A DNA stretch of 64,000 nucleotides from Spirodela intermedia. Lineage: Eukaryota; Streptophyta; Magnoliopsida; Alismatales; Araceae. Made by a program: the position numbers and the translations under genes. The stretch is from positions 5,001-69,000 of the forward strand of contig LR746281.1 in assembly GCA_902729315.2 (NCBI GenBank), given 5' to 3'. Numbering within the stretch: position 1 is the stretch's first letter; the number at the start of each line of letters is the position of its first letter. This document shows, piece by piece, positions 47,687 to 59,500 of the stretch. The notes beneath the pieces were generated by a model. The model was not told where the DNA came from. It saw only the letters and a program-made list of their open reading frames with translations, and did no database searches.

Positions 47687-48037
47687 CTTCCTGCGAACGG
47701 TGAGAATACAGTCGCCGCAGGGTCCCAGAAGGACGACCTCGTCTCTCGCCGGAGCTCGCCTCCCCATGACGTGGTGAGAATCGTAGTCATACGAGTCCAC
47801 CCGAAACACAAGCTCCCCCATCTCCTCCCCCTCACTTACTTTCCCCTCGCTCAGATGGCGATCCCCGTCTGGACTCTCGACGTGTCGCCGACGGTGGTGC
47901 TCATAGACCGGGAATCCATCGCCTGGGTAGAAGAGGGACGTCTTCTGTACCGTCAGCTGCCTCTCCTCGGAGGCCAGACAGAACCTTTCTGCCACGATCG
48001 GAACCACGGCATCGGATCGCCTTCTCGCCCCTCTCAC
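47687..48037 (-). pseudogene. LOR exon 1, array copy 3
   Basis: Identical in translation to copies 1 and 2. This copy lies next to the unduplicated right flank (from 48356), so it has the native LOR upstream region and is the most likely of the three to be expressed. It still lacks a contiguous exon 2: the nearest is about 14 kb away beyond three LTRs. Confidence 0.9.
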
Positions 48038-48355
48038 TATTTGCCCCGGCCATCACTCTCGAGTTCAGCTCGACAATACCAAAAGCAGAGAGAGAGAGAG
48101 AGAGAGCTCATGTGGATCGTATTCGTGGAGCAAGGACGTCGACGAGGCATACTACTATCCTCAGGTTTCTGACGCGTGGCAAACGGCATCTACCAGCCAC
48201 GTCGGCCCGCGACAGTGACATCGCTCGCCCAGAAGAAACCAACCAAGAATGTACGCTTCGGTAGTGTGCGAGTCCCCTCCCCACACCCGTAACAGTCTGC
48301 GCTAGAGGGCGAGTGGTGGCGCATGCGTTGGGTGAATGAAGAAGCACTCTATGGG

Positions 48356-49960
48356 GTGGACGGGTGCGCGGAAGATCCACATGACATCGTTGTTCACAGC
48401 TGAAACCTAAATGGATTTGAACAAAATCATCAGAGGCAACGGAACAACTTAGTTAGCAAACAGATTGTTTTGAAAACACAGATGTTAGGTGCAACCTACA
48501 ATAAGAGTACCCAATATGACATTATGCCGTAATTTCAGAGGTCAATATCATTTTATTAATGCTGCACCTTAAACATTAGTGCCAAAAATCAAAATTAGTT
48601 CCAAGCTTATTAATGGCTAGTTTGCTTCAATATATTAATCCCATCTTGTACTACTAACGTTTTCCTCCTGCTAATTTTCTTTATACAAACTGAGTTGGAC
48701 GCAAATTTTACAAGAAAGTTAAGATATAAATATCATAAAAAACAGATATTACCAATGGATTAGTAGCACAATTATACCTTTTAAACAAAATTATTGTTAT
48801 AGCATGCAAAAAAAATCTTTAATTAACAATTAAAGAAAATAATCAAATAGTATTTTTAAGTCAAAACAAGACTATATCCTCATACAATGCATCCAACATT
48901 AAGCAACAAAAAAATACAAGAATTTGTCTACCTCATTAATCAACATTAATCAAATAGTATTTTTAGGAAGCTCCTTTCATAGACATGCAAATTTGTCTAG
49001 CAAGTAGACCTTGCTTCGCATTTTCATGCTCAAATTCCCTCTTCGGGGTCCTCCCAAGACTTCCTCATTTTTACGCTAATGTGCCATGATTTGGCCCAGC
49101 TTAGAAATTCTACTGCGCTTCCATTTTCTCCACTCCACAATGGGAGAATGTGCATTGAATAATTTTCCAACTCACAACAGTCGTCCAGTCGGCTGATCAT
49201 CTGGTTTGTGTGATTTGATGCCCGATCTATTGCTCCATCATAAACTGTAGCTTGAGCCACATGCTATTGCCGCGGATCTACTCCACGAGCTCGGAACCGA
49301 GAAGCTTTGGGTGTAACAGTTTTAGTTTCATACCAAGTTCTTAGGTTTTAGGGCTCATGTTTTAGGGTTTGTGTTAGAGAAAGAAAATGATAAAAAATGA
49401 GGCTCATGTTACATGGTAGACCGCCAATCCAGCGCAGGAGATCCTCACGTGATCTCTTCCACCGTCAAATCCCCTCCCACACCGCCGTTCCCAACTGCCG
49501 CCGCCACGCTTCGCTTTCGCCGGGAAGCTCCAGCGCACGCCTCTGTAAAAGGTCTTCCCTTCCAGCACAGCACCTCCGCCGCCGCCTACAGCGACCGGCA
49601 ATGTCCTTTGGCCCTCTGTACTTCGCTTTCAAGACGCTCATGCGCCCGCCGTGGCCCGCGCCGGCGGCACGTTTAAGACCGGCTATGTGAAGCAGCGAGA
49701 GAGAGAGAGGACCGGAGATCACTCCCATTGATGGGCCCATTATACAGATAAGGCCAGTAGAGGCCCATATCTGTGAGCTGGCGAACGGGATGAGCCCATT
49801 GGGCCTACTTTGAGATCGGCACGTGGAAAAAAAGCCCTGTACCTGCAGGGGCTTTCCTCGTTGTCCTGTTATGCCCGATCGTTTTCCCCGAAAGAGCCGT
49901 TTGAGTATTCCACGTCTCGTCCCGAGGATGTGGGCCCGTGGAAGGCCACGTGACTTTGAA
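48356..49960. other. Intergenic: native upstream flank of LOR and unassigned GC-rich block
   Basis: AT-rich to about 49020. A minus frame at 49030-49260 (76 codons) has protein-like composition but no recognised family. A GC-rich block at about 49410-49690 is open in several frames on both strands and resembles a 5' exon or CpG-rich promoter. I cannot assign a product to either. Confidence 0.4.
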
Positions 49961-49961
49961 T

Positions 49962-50156
49962 TTATGAACCCAGCTGATTGACATTTTTATTTCTTGTGTT
50001 AGTTCCAACGATCGCTTGGCCATTTTTTTCTTTCTTCCCATTCAAAAGAGTCTGCCGTTCCGGGTCAACGTCATCGTAAATCTGAAAAATGAGATCCATA
50101 ACATCTATGTCAGCTTCTTTTACTCGCTTCATAGATAATCCTTCTAGAAGAGGCAA
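49962..50156 (-). other. Unidentified coding-like segment
   Basis: A minus-strand open frame contains MKRVKEADIDVMDLIFQIYD and DVDPERQTLLNGKK, a highly protein-like sequence in otherwise non-coding DNA. It may be a single exon of an unrecognised gene or a relic of one. I find no adjoining exons and do not assign a family. Confidence 0.3.
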
Positions 50157-50449
50157 ATTTTACCAAACCTGTCTAGTTACTTCGTTCTTTATTTCGACTC
50201 GCGGAATCCTGAGAAAAAAAATGGATTTTGTTTCCACCGAGCTGAAACAATATGCCGATGGCTCTAGTAAACCAAAGCCGCAATTTTCACTGTTTTTTTC
50301 CTTTTTTTTGGGTCAACTGATAGCGGCGGAAGACCCTTTTCAATGGGAAGAGGAGGAAAAAAGACCAATCACTTCGTTGACCCTTTTTTTCAAGGGTTAG
50401 TTACAAAGATTAATTGCCCATTTTTTTCTTTTTTTCTTCCCACTCGAGG
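50157..50449. other. Non-coding stretch before the cyclin-T fragment
   Basis: T-rich and A-rich sequence with short chance ORFs. Nothing recognisable. Confidence 0.4.
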
Positions 50450-50499
50450 CTAGGGCACAGGGGCAGACACCAAGCATAGAGCCCCGGCCCAATCACCCA

Positions 50500-50781
50500 C
50501 GAGATTTCTGCCAGAGCAGTCACACGGGGACGGCCAACAGGCCCCCCACAGCCAGCATGCGTTAACCCAGGGCAACAATCCGAGGAATGCCCCCGAGGCG
50601 TTGAGTGGGGTCTCAGACCACAACCTGGACAGCGAAGCGGCGGAGGCCTCAAGCAAGCCCCAGCCTCACGCAGAAGCCGACTGGGAGGCTGCCAAGCTGG
50701 CAAGGGCCGCTGCCTACCGGATGCCATCAAGAGTATCGACAAGGAAAAGATCAAGGCCGCGCTAGAAAAGAGGAAGCAGTT
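50500..50781 (+). pseudogene. Cyclin-T-like C-terminal fragment, left part (interrupted by Ty3/gypsy)
   Basis: The plus strand encodes a stretch with DWEAAKLARAAA and then, after a frame change near 50720, DAIKSIDKEKIKAALEKRKQ. This matches the C-terminal region of plant T-type cyclins, which partner CDKC kinases in P-TEFb-like control of transcription elongation. The frame stops at the LTR of the element starting at 50782. The coding sequence resumes with SSSN at 55961 beyond the element. The internal frame change shows the copy was already degraded or has decayed since. No cyclin box was found upstream, so this is a fragment. Confidence 0.6.
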
Positions 50782-51208
50782 TGATGAGGTCACTTGGACT
50801 GAGGCGTCAAAATACGAACTGATTTAATAAAATAAACCTGTTATGTATAAAACTTTGGGAGCTAGGGCTCCATAGGGCTTCCGTCGGAAGGCTGTGAACG
50901 GCTGAGCTGCTAGAGAGAGAGAGAGGTAAAGAAAATATAGTAACCAAATCCTCCTCAAGTCTTGGGGTTGCCGATTCGAGATGCCGAATCTGTGCTCTGC
51001 ACGGAGTTCTTCACGAGATTCTCTCGACCTCCTTCCGTGACTTCTCGGCTTGTTCCGATCGGGTCCGATGGGACCCGAGACTTGCCGTGTTCTATTAGTG
51101 TCGGGTCTATTAGTGCGGTTGTCCCCCTCGTTGTCTGGATCTTAGCTGGGCCAACTTCTTCGAGATCTCTTTCTCCGTTAACCCCTTTAGGTTGTCACGG
51201 ACTCAACA
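50782..51208 (-). repeat. Ty3/gypsy 3' LTR (left)
   Basis: Shares with the right LTR the start TGATGAGGTC, TTGGACTGAGGCG, AACTGATTTAATAAAATAAA and a GA run, and the end near CCCCTTT-GGTTGT. It ends in ACTCAACA next to the polypurine tract. Confidence 0.85.
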
Positions 51209-51769
51209 ATACTCCCCCCACATTTACGCACCTTGTCTTCAAGGTGAAAATCGAGAAATTACCACAGAATGTCGTCGGCATTCTCCTAGGTGGCAGCTCG
51301 TCCCAATGCAACAATATCTCGGGACTGTGATAGCAGACGTCCACGGCCCAACCCGGAACTGCCGTCCAACACAAATCACTATCCACCAATAACTTAGGCA
51401 TTGTTATGAGCTCCTCTTGTTGCTCTGCCTTCTATAACTGAGACACATGGAATATTGGTTGGACTTGGGCTAAGATGAAAAAGTCCAAATGATATGCTAT
51501 TGGTCTAATACGGTGGAGTATTTTAAACAAACCATTAAAACAAGGGGCAAGCTTTGTGCAAGGTCTTCGCACAACTATGGTTTGGCAATAGCATTGTAAA
51601 CGAAGGTAGACCTATTCGCCTTCCTAGAACTCAAGTTCCCTTCGCTTGCGGTTGATAAAGTGTTTCATCTGCTCTTAGACATGTACTAGATTTTATTTGA
51701 GCTGTGCGAAGATCTCCTCCCTTTCTTACAATTGTTGCTCTAGATCATCCAATGTTGTTGGGTCACTGA

Positions 51770-51900
51770 AATAAATTAGGGTGGGTAGGATTTGTCTATA
51801 GACTATTTGAAACGGGGTCATCCTTGTGGAGCAGTTGAAGTTCATGTTGTATCAAAATTTTGCCCATGGAAGCCACTGGTACAATTATTTCGAACGCTCG
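51770..51900 (-). pseudogene. Ty3/gypsy integrase remnant
   Basis: The minus strand encodes TRMTPFQIVYRQILP near 51785-51840, equivalent to the conserved TPFQVVYGR segment close to the end of the gypsy integrase core. Surrounding sequence is shifted and stopped. Confidence 0.6.
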
Positions 51901-52605
51901 CTTGTGAAACAATAGAAGTATGTTTTGAGCCCATGGCTGACCACCTCCGACTGATTGTTAGTTTGCAGATTTAAAGTGTTGGTCCACCTAAGTGTCGTCC
52001 CTTGTTGATAGAAGAGAGCCTACTAGAAGCCACTCATGAAGATCCTATCTTGATCAGTTAGGATAGATGCTGGAAATCTGTACAATCGAACAATATTGTG
52101 AATGACCACATCCACCACCATCTATGTTGTGAAGTGGTGACGAAGAATAGAAAAATGAGCATACTTATTGAGACGATCAACAACAATCAATATGGCATTC
52201 CAATCATAGGAGATAGATAGAGGCTCAACAAGTAGAGATTGCCCATTTCTCTACCTATATTTAGACTCCTTCTAGCCATAAGAGATGCCCATTCCTTATT
52301 CTAGTGAATAGTGTCTCCATTTTGTTAGCTTAGTAGATAATGTCTGGAGCTATACTTGTTTTAGGGTGTGAGACAAGGCATCTGCTGCTTGATTCTCGTG
52401 GCTTGATTTTAAAGTGTATCTCAAAGTCAAATGAGATAATCTTCACCAGCCACTTTTGATAATCAGGGAGAACCTGTCGCTACTCCATAAGGTATTTCAG
52501 ACTCTATTGATTTGTAAAAATCTAGAACATGTGGCCAAGAAGGTAATGTCATCACTTGAGAATGGTAAAGACTATGGTTATCATCTCGCGCTTGTAAGTT
52601 GGTTT

Positions 52606-53185
52606 CTACAAATGGGTCGGCACAAGAGCTTGGCTTAAAAAAACACAGTTCCCCAATGTTTGCATGAGGACAACTCCTACTCCACAACTAGAGGTGTCTA
52701 CCTCAAGCTCAAACGTGATAGAGAAATCTAGTAAAATCAGTACTAGAACTATCATTATGGTTTGTTTGAGTTGTTGGAAAGCTTCTTCAGCTATTAGGTT
52801 TGAGTCGAAGGCCTCCTTTTTCAGTTGTTGTGTCAAAGACTAGATAATATATTCGAAGCCATGGACAAAGTAGTGGTAATATCTTACCATGCCAAAGAAA
52901 CCTCGGAGATCTTAGAGGGTCGTGAGAGATGACCACCGATGGATAGCGGCAATCTTGTTGGGGTCTACAATGACTCTTTCCACTGATATTTCGTGGCCCA
53001 AGTACGCGATCCTCATCTAGTTGAACAGACACTTCTTTGGGTGAATGTGAAATTGGTGTTCGTGGAGAACAAGAAATACCTAGATGAGATGACCCTCGTG
53101 TTCCTTCTTGTCGGTTGTAGATGAGGATGTTGTTGAAGAATATTAGCACAAATTTTTGCAAGAATGAAGTGAATATATAATTCAT
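52606..53185 (-). pseudogene. Ty3/gypsy reverse transcriptase and RNase H remnants
   Basis: The RT end at about 53185-53100 reads MNYIFTSFLQKFVLIFFNN then ILIY. The family motif at this place is FFDDILIY, so both catalytic aspartates are now Asn. About 300 bases on, RNase H begins with FELEVDTSSCGVGVVLMQ (about 52715-52660), with the first acidic position kept. Frames shift between the pieces. It is inactive. Confidence 0.85.
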
Positions 53186-54749
53186 GGTGGCCTAGAATGT
53201 TGTTAGGGCATTAGATAATCCAAAAGGCATGACTAGGAATTCATAATGCTTGTTATGCATTCAGAAGGCCATCTTCGACATGTCTTCAATTTGGATATAG
53301 ATCTGGTGATAGTCGGATCATAGGTTGAGATGTGGCTCTGTGCAACTCGTCAATGAGCTCATTTATGATTGTGGTGAGAATTGATCTGGAATGGTTATCT
53401 TATTCAGTGCACAATAATCTACACAAAAATACCACGAGCCATCTTTTTTGCAGATGAGAAGTGTTAGGCTAGAGAAGGGGCTGTGAGAATATTGAATGAG
53501 TCTAATTGTTAGCATGGTCACCATCTATTTCTCTAGTTCACTTTTCTAGAGAATATTAAAAGTGAGGATAGTGAAAAGGACGAGTGTGGATTGTCTGATT
53601 GCTAAGCTCCGTGACGATGTGATGCTCTTATTTTTGGGCCAGAGGAAGGTCAATGATGTCCACAAAAATCTACGAAAAACACTCCTGATTAAGGTATCCA
53701 ATTGGTGTCATTTTTCCTAGTCGAGAGGTTTTGCCACGATCGTCACCTTTTCCTTACTAATAAGGAATGATAGTGTCTAGTCATCTAAATCGAGTTTCAA
53801 CTTGTGCCTCACTTCGATCCAATGCATCCTCAAGATGATGTTGACTTAGGCAAGAGGGAGGAGGATGAAGTTGTCCAAGATGATAATATTTGAGAGACCG
53901 ATGACAAGGCTGCGACACATTTTTGAGTCAAGGATCATCTCGCCCATGCTGTGGCTACTCGATAGGGTGTCGTCTTGATGGTCGGAAATTATTGCTCTTA
54001 GACCAGGCGACTACTAACAGAGTTAAACTTTGCTCTTGTATCATCTAGAGTGAACACTTGACGCCCTTAAATCATTCCCTTGAAGTCTATAGCTCACCGA
54101 AGGAGGTGACCGGAAAACAAGTGGAGGGATACTTTAAGCTAGACTATCTCACCTTCATTTGGTGATGGATCATGGGGAAGCATGCGAAGTCAGAGTTAGG
54201 GGGAGCAAAGAGAATAATCAGCTCTTGTTTGCACCAGTGACTGAGCACGAATTTCCCATCGCATTGGAAACACAAGCCTTGGGTCCGTTGGGCTCAAATT
54301 TTGACAGCCGTGAGGTGTAGGCATTGACCACAATCGATTTGAGGTGCTTCAATGGCAGAGATACGTGGGCTTATCACCGTTGGACTGGGACATTGGTATT
54401 CCTCACGATTACTTGCACTATGTGGTGGTGGGCATATCTAATGCCCAACATATATCGAAGACCCTTTCTTCACCCTTCTATCTTGTCATGGTTGACCTTC
54501 ATTCATCAATATCACCAGCTTGGTTTCAACCCTCTGGACTGTTTGCATTATCGTTTCAAGGTCATGTGGGTTGAAGATGATCACCTTTACTTGTATCTCC
54601 CACCATAGACCCTTAAAGAAGTATCCTTCTAGAATGACATCTAGCACGTTGCAAAGTATACAGGACAGTAGTTTGAATTGCTCTCAATAATCTTTCACCG
54701 ACCCTATTTGCTCGAGTTCAAGGAACTATTGGTTGAGGAAACTAAAATG

Positions 54750-55110
54750 TTTATCTCCATTCCAGCAGCTTATACTTTAGATCTTCCCAACTGCAGAACA
54801 ATTATTAGGATTCAACCCACTAGAGCTAGTGGAAGGCCTTCTCATGCATGCTGATGCATGCCCCCACTAGTTGTTCAGGTGCTGTTAGCCGATACGTGGA
54901 GAAATATATCTCCATGCAATATATTCAATTTTTTGGATCAGAACCTGTGAAGATAGGAAACTCAAGTTGCCATCAAGGGTTGGGTTCCAGAGGCCCTCGT
55001 GGGTGGCGGCAGTCAGGCAGTCCATCAGGAGGGTATGAGTTGACAAACGAATCTTCTTCCTAGTAATAAAGGTTACCAGGCGGAGCTGGAGGTTGTCCTG
55101 CACTAGTTTC
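54750..55110 (-). pseudogene. Ty3/gypsy gag remnant
   Basis: A minus-strand, multiply shifted sequence with FPIFTGSDP and later LVGACISMHEKAFH, resembling the PIFTGxDPxGW and AAxxLxGxAxxW segments of gypsy gag. It lies between the primer site and the RT remnant as expected. Confidence 0.5.
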
Positions 55111-55416
55111 TCTAGGGGGCCACTCCTCTGATGTCTCCAGAAAAAACTTGGTCTTGCCAGCTCGACTAAGAGAGATGCCTACCTGGCGCTGAATATTAGC
55201 TAAGAAATGGGCCACCGGCCATAGTTGGTGAGAGATTGAATCTAGTCTTTGTCACACGTCGACCTGCTCCGCCCATATTACTTGGAGCTGCTCATTGTGA
55301 GCCACAAGATCATTGCTAGTGAGGTGTCGAAACGCCTCCAGCTCTTTCTCGTGAGAGTCAGCTTGGGGCCGGAGGGTTTGGGTCCCATGAAAGCGTGATT
55401 TGGCTCTAATACCAAT

Positions 55417-55551
55417 TGATGAGGTCCCTTGGACTGAGGCGCCAAAACATGAACTGATTTAATAAAATAAATCTATTTCGTACAAAACTCTGTGAGCCAG
55501 GACTCCAGAGGGCTTCTACTAGAAGGCCGTGAACAACTGAGCTACCATCGA

Positions 55552-55592
<41 letters not shown>

Positions 55593-55959
55593 CAGTAACC
55601 AAGTACTCTTTGAGTCTTGGGGTCACCAATTCAAGATTGTGAGTCTCTACCCCATACAGAGTTTTTCACAAGGTTCTCTCGACCTCTTTCCTCCATGGCT
55701 TCTCAGCTCCTCTTTATAGCCAAAGTCTTCTAGCATCGGCAACCGCCTCCCTTCTCATTTCAATCCGGTCCTATGAGACCTGAGACTTGTCGTGCTCCAT
55801 CAGTGTCGGGTCTGCCATGGTTCCCCGCTGAATTCCATCTGCCGCACACTTCTTCAGTCCTGCAGGCTCTCATGTGCAGTTGTCCTCCACGTTAGATCTG
55901 GGCTGAACCGGCCTCTTTGAGACCTCTTTCCCTGTGAGCCCCTTTGGGTTGTTAGAACA
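55417..55959 (-). repeat. Ty3/gypsy 5' LTR (right)
   Basis: Longer than the left LTR by about 116 bases, largely from extra sequence at about 55730-55900, and with an expanded (GA)n run at about 55553-55589. The initiator-tRNA primer site lies immediately inside it. Confidence 0.85.
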
Positions 55960-56231
55960 GTCCAGCAGCAACTTTGCCAAAAGCGCTGTTGACTTGATCG
56001 ACGATGACGATCTCATCGAGCAGGAGCTTGAGAGCGGTGTCGAGCTGGCCGGTAAGGACGAGAGGACGCAGCAGCAGATCAGGAGGAACTGGCCCAAGCC
56101 ACCCTCCTCTCAGAGAGGACAGGGTGGTGGCGGCGCCGACAATCGGCATCGACTGGGATTTAAAAGAACGCCATTTCAGCCGTGGGCCAACGTTACGGAC
56201 TCATCTAAGTGGGCTGAGAAAATTTGGGCTT
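55958..56231 (+). pseudogene. Cyclin-T-like C-terminal fragment, right part
   Basis: The plus-strand frame reads SSSNFAKSAVDL, then IDDDDLIEQELESGVELA, matching the acidic DDDDLIERELE-type end of plant T-type cyclins. It continues to a stop at 56231. It takes up exactly where the left fragment (KRKQ) breaks at the LTR. The first codons overlap the presumed target duplication. The fragment ends about 270 bases before the PWP1 start, so PWP1 transcription probably begins in DNA adjoining it. Confidence 0.65.
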
Positions 56232-56307
56232 AGGGTTGTTTTATTCGGTTTTTATTCGGTCCGGTAAGAAACCGAGCGGCTGGAGACAGCCTAATAATAC
56301 CACAATA

Positions 56308-56317
56308 TTATATAAGG
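56308..56317 (+). promoter_or_regulatory. Possible TATA box of PWP1
   Basis: TTATATAAGG lies about 190 bases upstream of the PWP1 ATG in otherwise GC-richer DNA. It is a fair TATA match at a plausible distance; the transcription start is not known. Confidence 0.45.
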
Positions 56318-56504
56318 AAAAAGAAGCGGGATTTGAGGGAGCACAAAGGGAAGGGGACGTAGGAGCTCAGTCGGCGGGAGAAGGACACGAAAGTCAGGCC
56401 CGGGAGAAGGGCGGCGCCGCGGGGCGTCCAACCAGGCCAGAGTCCAGTGTTGTTGCCCGCCAGGCAGAGCGGAGGTGCTCAAAAGAGGGATCGTAGGCTT
56501 CACA

Positions 56505-59500
56505 ATGATTTCTTCGTTGTGCTGGGTGCCTCAGGGAGCTCCTAAGGTCACGCCGGTGGTCACCGAGCCGCCCTCAAAAGAGGAAATCGAGGAGATTGTG
56601 AAGAGCGGAATTCTAGAAAGAAGGTATGACCTTTCGTCTTTCTTTCTCGCCCGGTGATGAACTTTGAGATAGGCAACGGTTCTCATAACAGAAGGATTGC
56701 CTATCATCAATTCAGCGACCCTGGCGGCACGTGATTTCTTTGACCTGCCCGTGATTAATTTAGTTTTTTCGACCGAAATTGACATCTTTTGGGATTTTCT
56801 ACCGATTATGCAGTGGAGATAGTGAAGATGAGGGAGACGAGGACATGGATGTTGACACGTCTAAGCAGTCTGAGGAAGCAGCCAATGCGATGGCTACTGC
56901 CAAGGCTCTTGGTCAGAAAAAGGGAAACACGAGCTCCAGTGGTTTTCAGGATATAACTGATGCCCTCCACGAGCTAGACATGGAACATTATGACGACGAA
57001 GGCGACGGTATCTTCATTCCTGTAGATGGTTTTATTTTAATTTTTCTGTGGCTTTTTATCATAGTTTGCTTTAGAGTTTTTAACCATTGTAACTGCCCTG
57101 CCATTCTTCTTTGGTGTTTCATCAGGCATTGAACTGTTTGGCACGGGGCTTGGTGATGCATACTATGCCAGTAACGATATGGACCCATATTTGAAGAACA
57201 ATGAGGTATGTGATTTGCTTTCTTGGCTATGCTTTGTCAATGCGAAGACGCCCATTAAATGCACGTTGGTTGTGGTCAGGATGATGAAGATCAGGATGAT
57301 GAAGAGGTCGAGGACATCACCATAAAGCAGACGGATGCAGTCATTGTATGTGCACGTAATGAAGACGAAGTTGGCCATCTTGAGGTAAATACTTGACAAA
57401 AATTTTCAGTTTTGGAAAATGCATAAGGGATCATAATTCGTTCTTGTTGCTTCGTATCTTTTTCACATAACTTTGGACTAGGTTCCTCATGGTCGTGAGG
57501 CTAATTTTACTTATTCTGACCATGGTTTATGCTTTTTTGATCGAAAATCACGTGCATTCCATGTTTTATTATGTGAATCATCACTTCTCTCCATTCAAAG
57601 GTATCCTGTATCAATCTTGTTTATCAGATTTGACAATGGGGTATCTGATCAGGGTCCCAATCACATCATTACCTTTGATCTGTGACAAAGTGTTATCTGT
57701 TCACTTCAATTTTGAATTGCCTTGGTTTAGTTTCATGAGGAGTTATTTGGCACTTTTGTTTCTTCTCCTTACCTAAGAGAGTATCAATCTCCTCTTAACG
57801 TGCAATCCATGATCCATGATTGGAAATATTTTATTCTGCTACTGTAAGTCCTGCACCTTATAAAGATACTTCATGCCTGGCTCTATTCATTGTACGTCTT
57901 CTTGGTCCTTAATATTGAAAAACATTAATCTTCTTTAACTCAATCATATATTCATCTTCCTAGTGCTCATCAATCACCTAAGCGCCCGCCTGGAATATCC
58001 ATTATCTCGTTAGTGTTATTTTTGTAGTTTTTCTGAGAAAAATTCCAGTGGCCTACCTTTAGGTCATTTTGTTATTTAGGAGGCTTCAACTTTTGTAGTT
58101 TTTCTTTTGTAAATCTACAGTTATGCTAACTATTAAAGGAAAGCTCCCTGATTACTCTTATTTGTACCATTTCAATCGTTTTGTGTTGTGGACTCTTCTC
58201 TCTACTTTGCTGAACTTTCCTTTCCCTCCCCTTTTTTTCCCAAGTATCTCGTGCTTCTTAATGATTCCCCATCAAGATAATGTTTTATATGTTTCATGTT
58301 TAATTTTTATCGTATTTTCATTTCGGCAGCATGCTGTCTTTTTTTTAGATGAGGATGGGTGCGCCAACATTTCATGTTTTTTCTTGCCTCTCTTTATACT
58401 GTGCTGTTGACATCTTCAGTTCGTCAACCTATGACAGGTTTGGGTGTATGAAGAAGTAGAGGATGAGCCAAACATGTATGTTCATCATGATATCATTCTT
58501 CCAGCTTTTCCTCTGTGCACAGCTTGGCTAGATTGTAACCCTAAAAGTGGCGATAAAGGTGAATGATGGATGCAGACCTCCTTTATTGAAAACTTGTGTT
58601 TTAGCTTATGTTTATTGCTTTGCATACCTCCTTCATTTTCCTTGTTTCTAAATGAAGAATTCCATTCGTCTTCCCCATTCTTAATATATGCCAGGACATG
58701 TCATTGTTTTCTCCTTTAGGTAACAGCATTGAATCCCAGTTGAGTCGCTATTCAATTCAACTTTGATGGATTGCCTACTTCTTGAGTAGATCTCTATCAC
58801 AGCTAAATTTCTTGTTTAGAATGAAAAATTCGGTCATCATTTTGTCATTGTACTGGGTGTTGTTTGTCATGTCCCTAAAACGTCTTACTGGTTTAATGAG
58901 GAAGAAATTGGAAGTAGTAATAATATCTGGTATGCAATTTAGTCCTGCTTTTTTATACTTTAGGAGAAACAGGTGTAATATGATTTTTTATTTCTGGGCA
59001 AAATTAGTAAAATCTCTCTTAATTAGTGTTGTGTTATTTTTCAAGTGTTTTGTAATTCGATTATTGAGTTTTTGGCGATATTAATTTACGAGGGAGAGTG
59101 TTAGAAACTTTGAGTTTTGGATCTTTCCAATCTTCTTAGCATCATGTTCGTAACAAGTATCAGATAACTTTAAATTACGCTAAAATCTTCTTCCCCTCAT
59201 TTTCTTTTTGTAATAATAACTTCGTTTAGGCTCTTTCAAAGTTACAAAAGTGAAATCAATTCCGTGAGTGATTAAATTTTCTATTTGTGATGCCATTTAG
59301 AATTTTTTTTTAAGGAAACTATTTTTTATCTACTGAAGTGGTGTTCTCAAAGCCATAGTGAAAGCATTCTGCCATTCTAGTATCCTTTCACCATGATGTC
59401 AGGTAAAATAGCCTTTCATAGTGTTCTATTTTAGATTAAGACATCCTGATTGTAGCAGTGCCCAAGAAACGACAAAAAGGCATCATTAATACAATTGCCT

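Larger units (their letters stand above)
35623..48355 (+). repeat. Tandem triplication of a 4,247-bp copia/LOR hybrid unit
   Basis: Three consecutive units: 35623-39869, 39870-44116 and 44117-48355 (the last lacks the final 8 bases). Each runs from within the copia polyprotein (about the protease) through its 3' LTR, the LOR exon 2 stub, the LOR intron, LOR exon 1 and about 310 bp upstream. All stops, ORF boundaries and simple repeats recur at exactly +4,247 and +8,494. I noticed no base difference in the stretches compared. The junctions hold the sequence GGGTGAATGAAGAA repeated 20 bases after an upstream copy. A recent duplication or an assembly artefact are both possible. Confidence 0.97.
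50782..55959 (-). mobile_element. Ty3/gypsy LTR retrotransposon, heavily decayed, minus strand
   Basis: LTRs lie at 50782-51208 and 55417-55959, starting TGATGAGGTC on the plus strand, which is the CA end of a minus-strand element. The primer site is the minus-strand TGGTATTAGAGCCA beside the right LTR (about 55401-55414, initiator Met tRNA with one mismatch). The polypurine tract lies beside the left LTR (minus TGGGGGGAGT, about 51211-51220). RT and RNase H lie before integrase in the minus direction, as in Ty3/gypsy. Many stops and frameshifts and different LTR lengths (427 and 543 bp) indicate an old insertion. It splits a cyclin-T coding sequence; flanking CAGTT (50777-50781) and CAGTC (55958-55962) look like the target duplication, with CA shared with the LTR end. 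Confidence 0.88.

Noticed and set aside
35623-48355. Interpretation as three independent copia insertions or a nested-insertion cluster
   Set aside because: Copies 2 and 3 have no 5' LTR, gag or target duplication and share the LOR junction and all stops; a tandem duplication explains everything.
55952-56149. Minus-strand frame with LDTALKLLLDEIVIVDQVNS
   Set aside because: It looks protein-like but is antisense to the cyclin-T C-terminal fragment, whose plus-strand reading matches a known family and joins correctly across the insertion.
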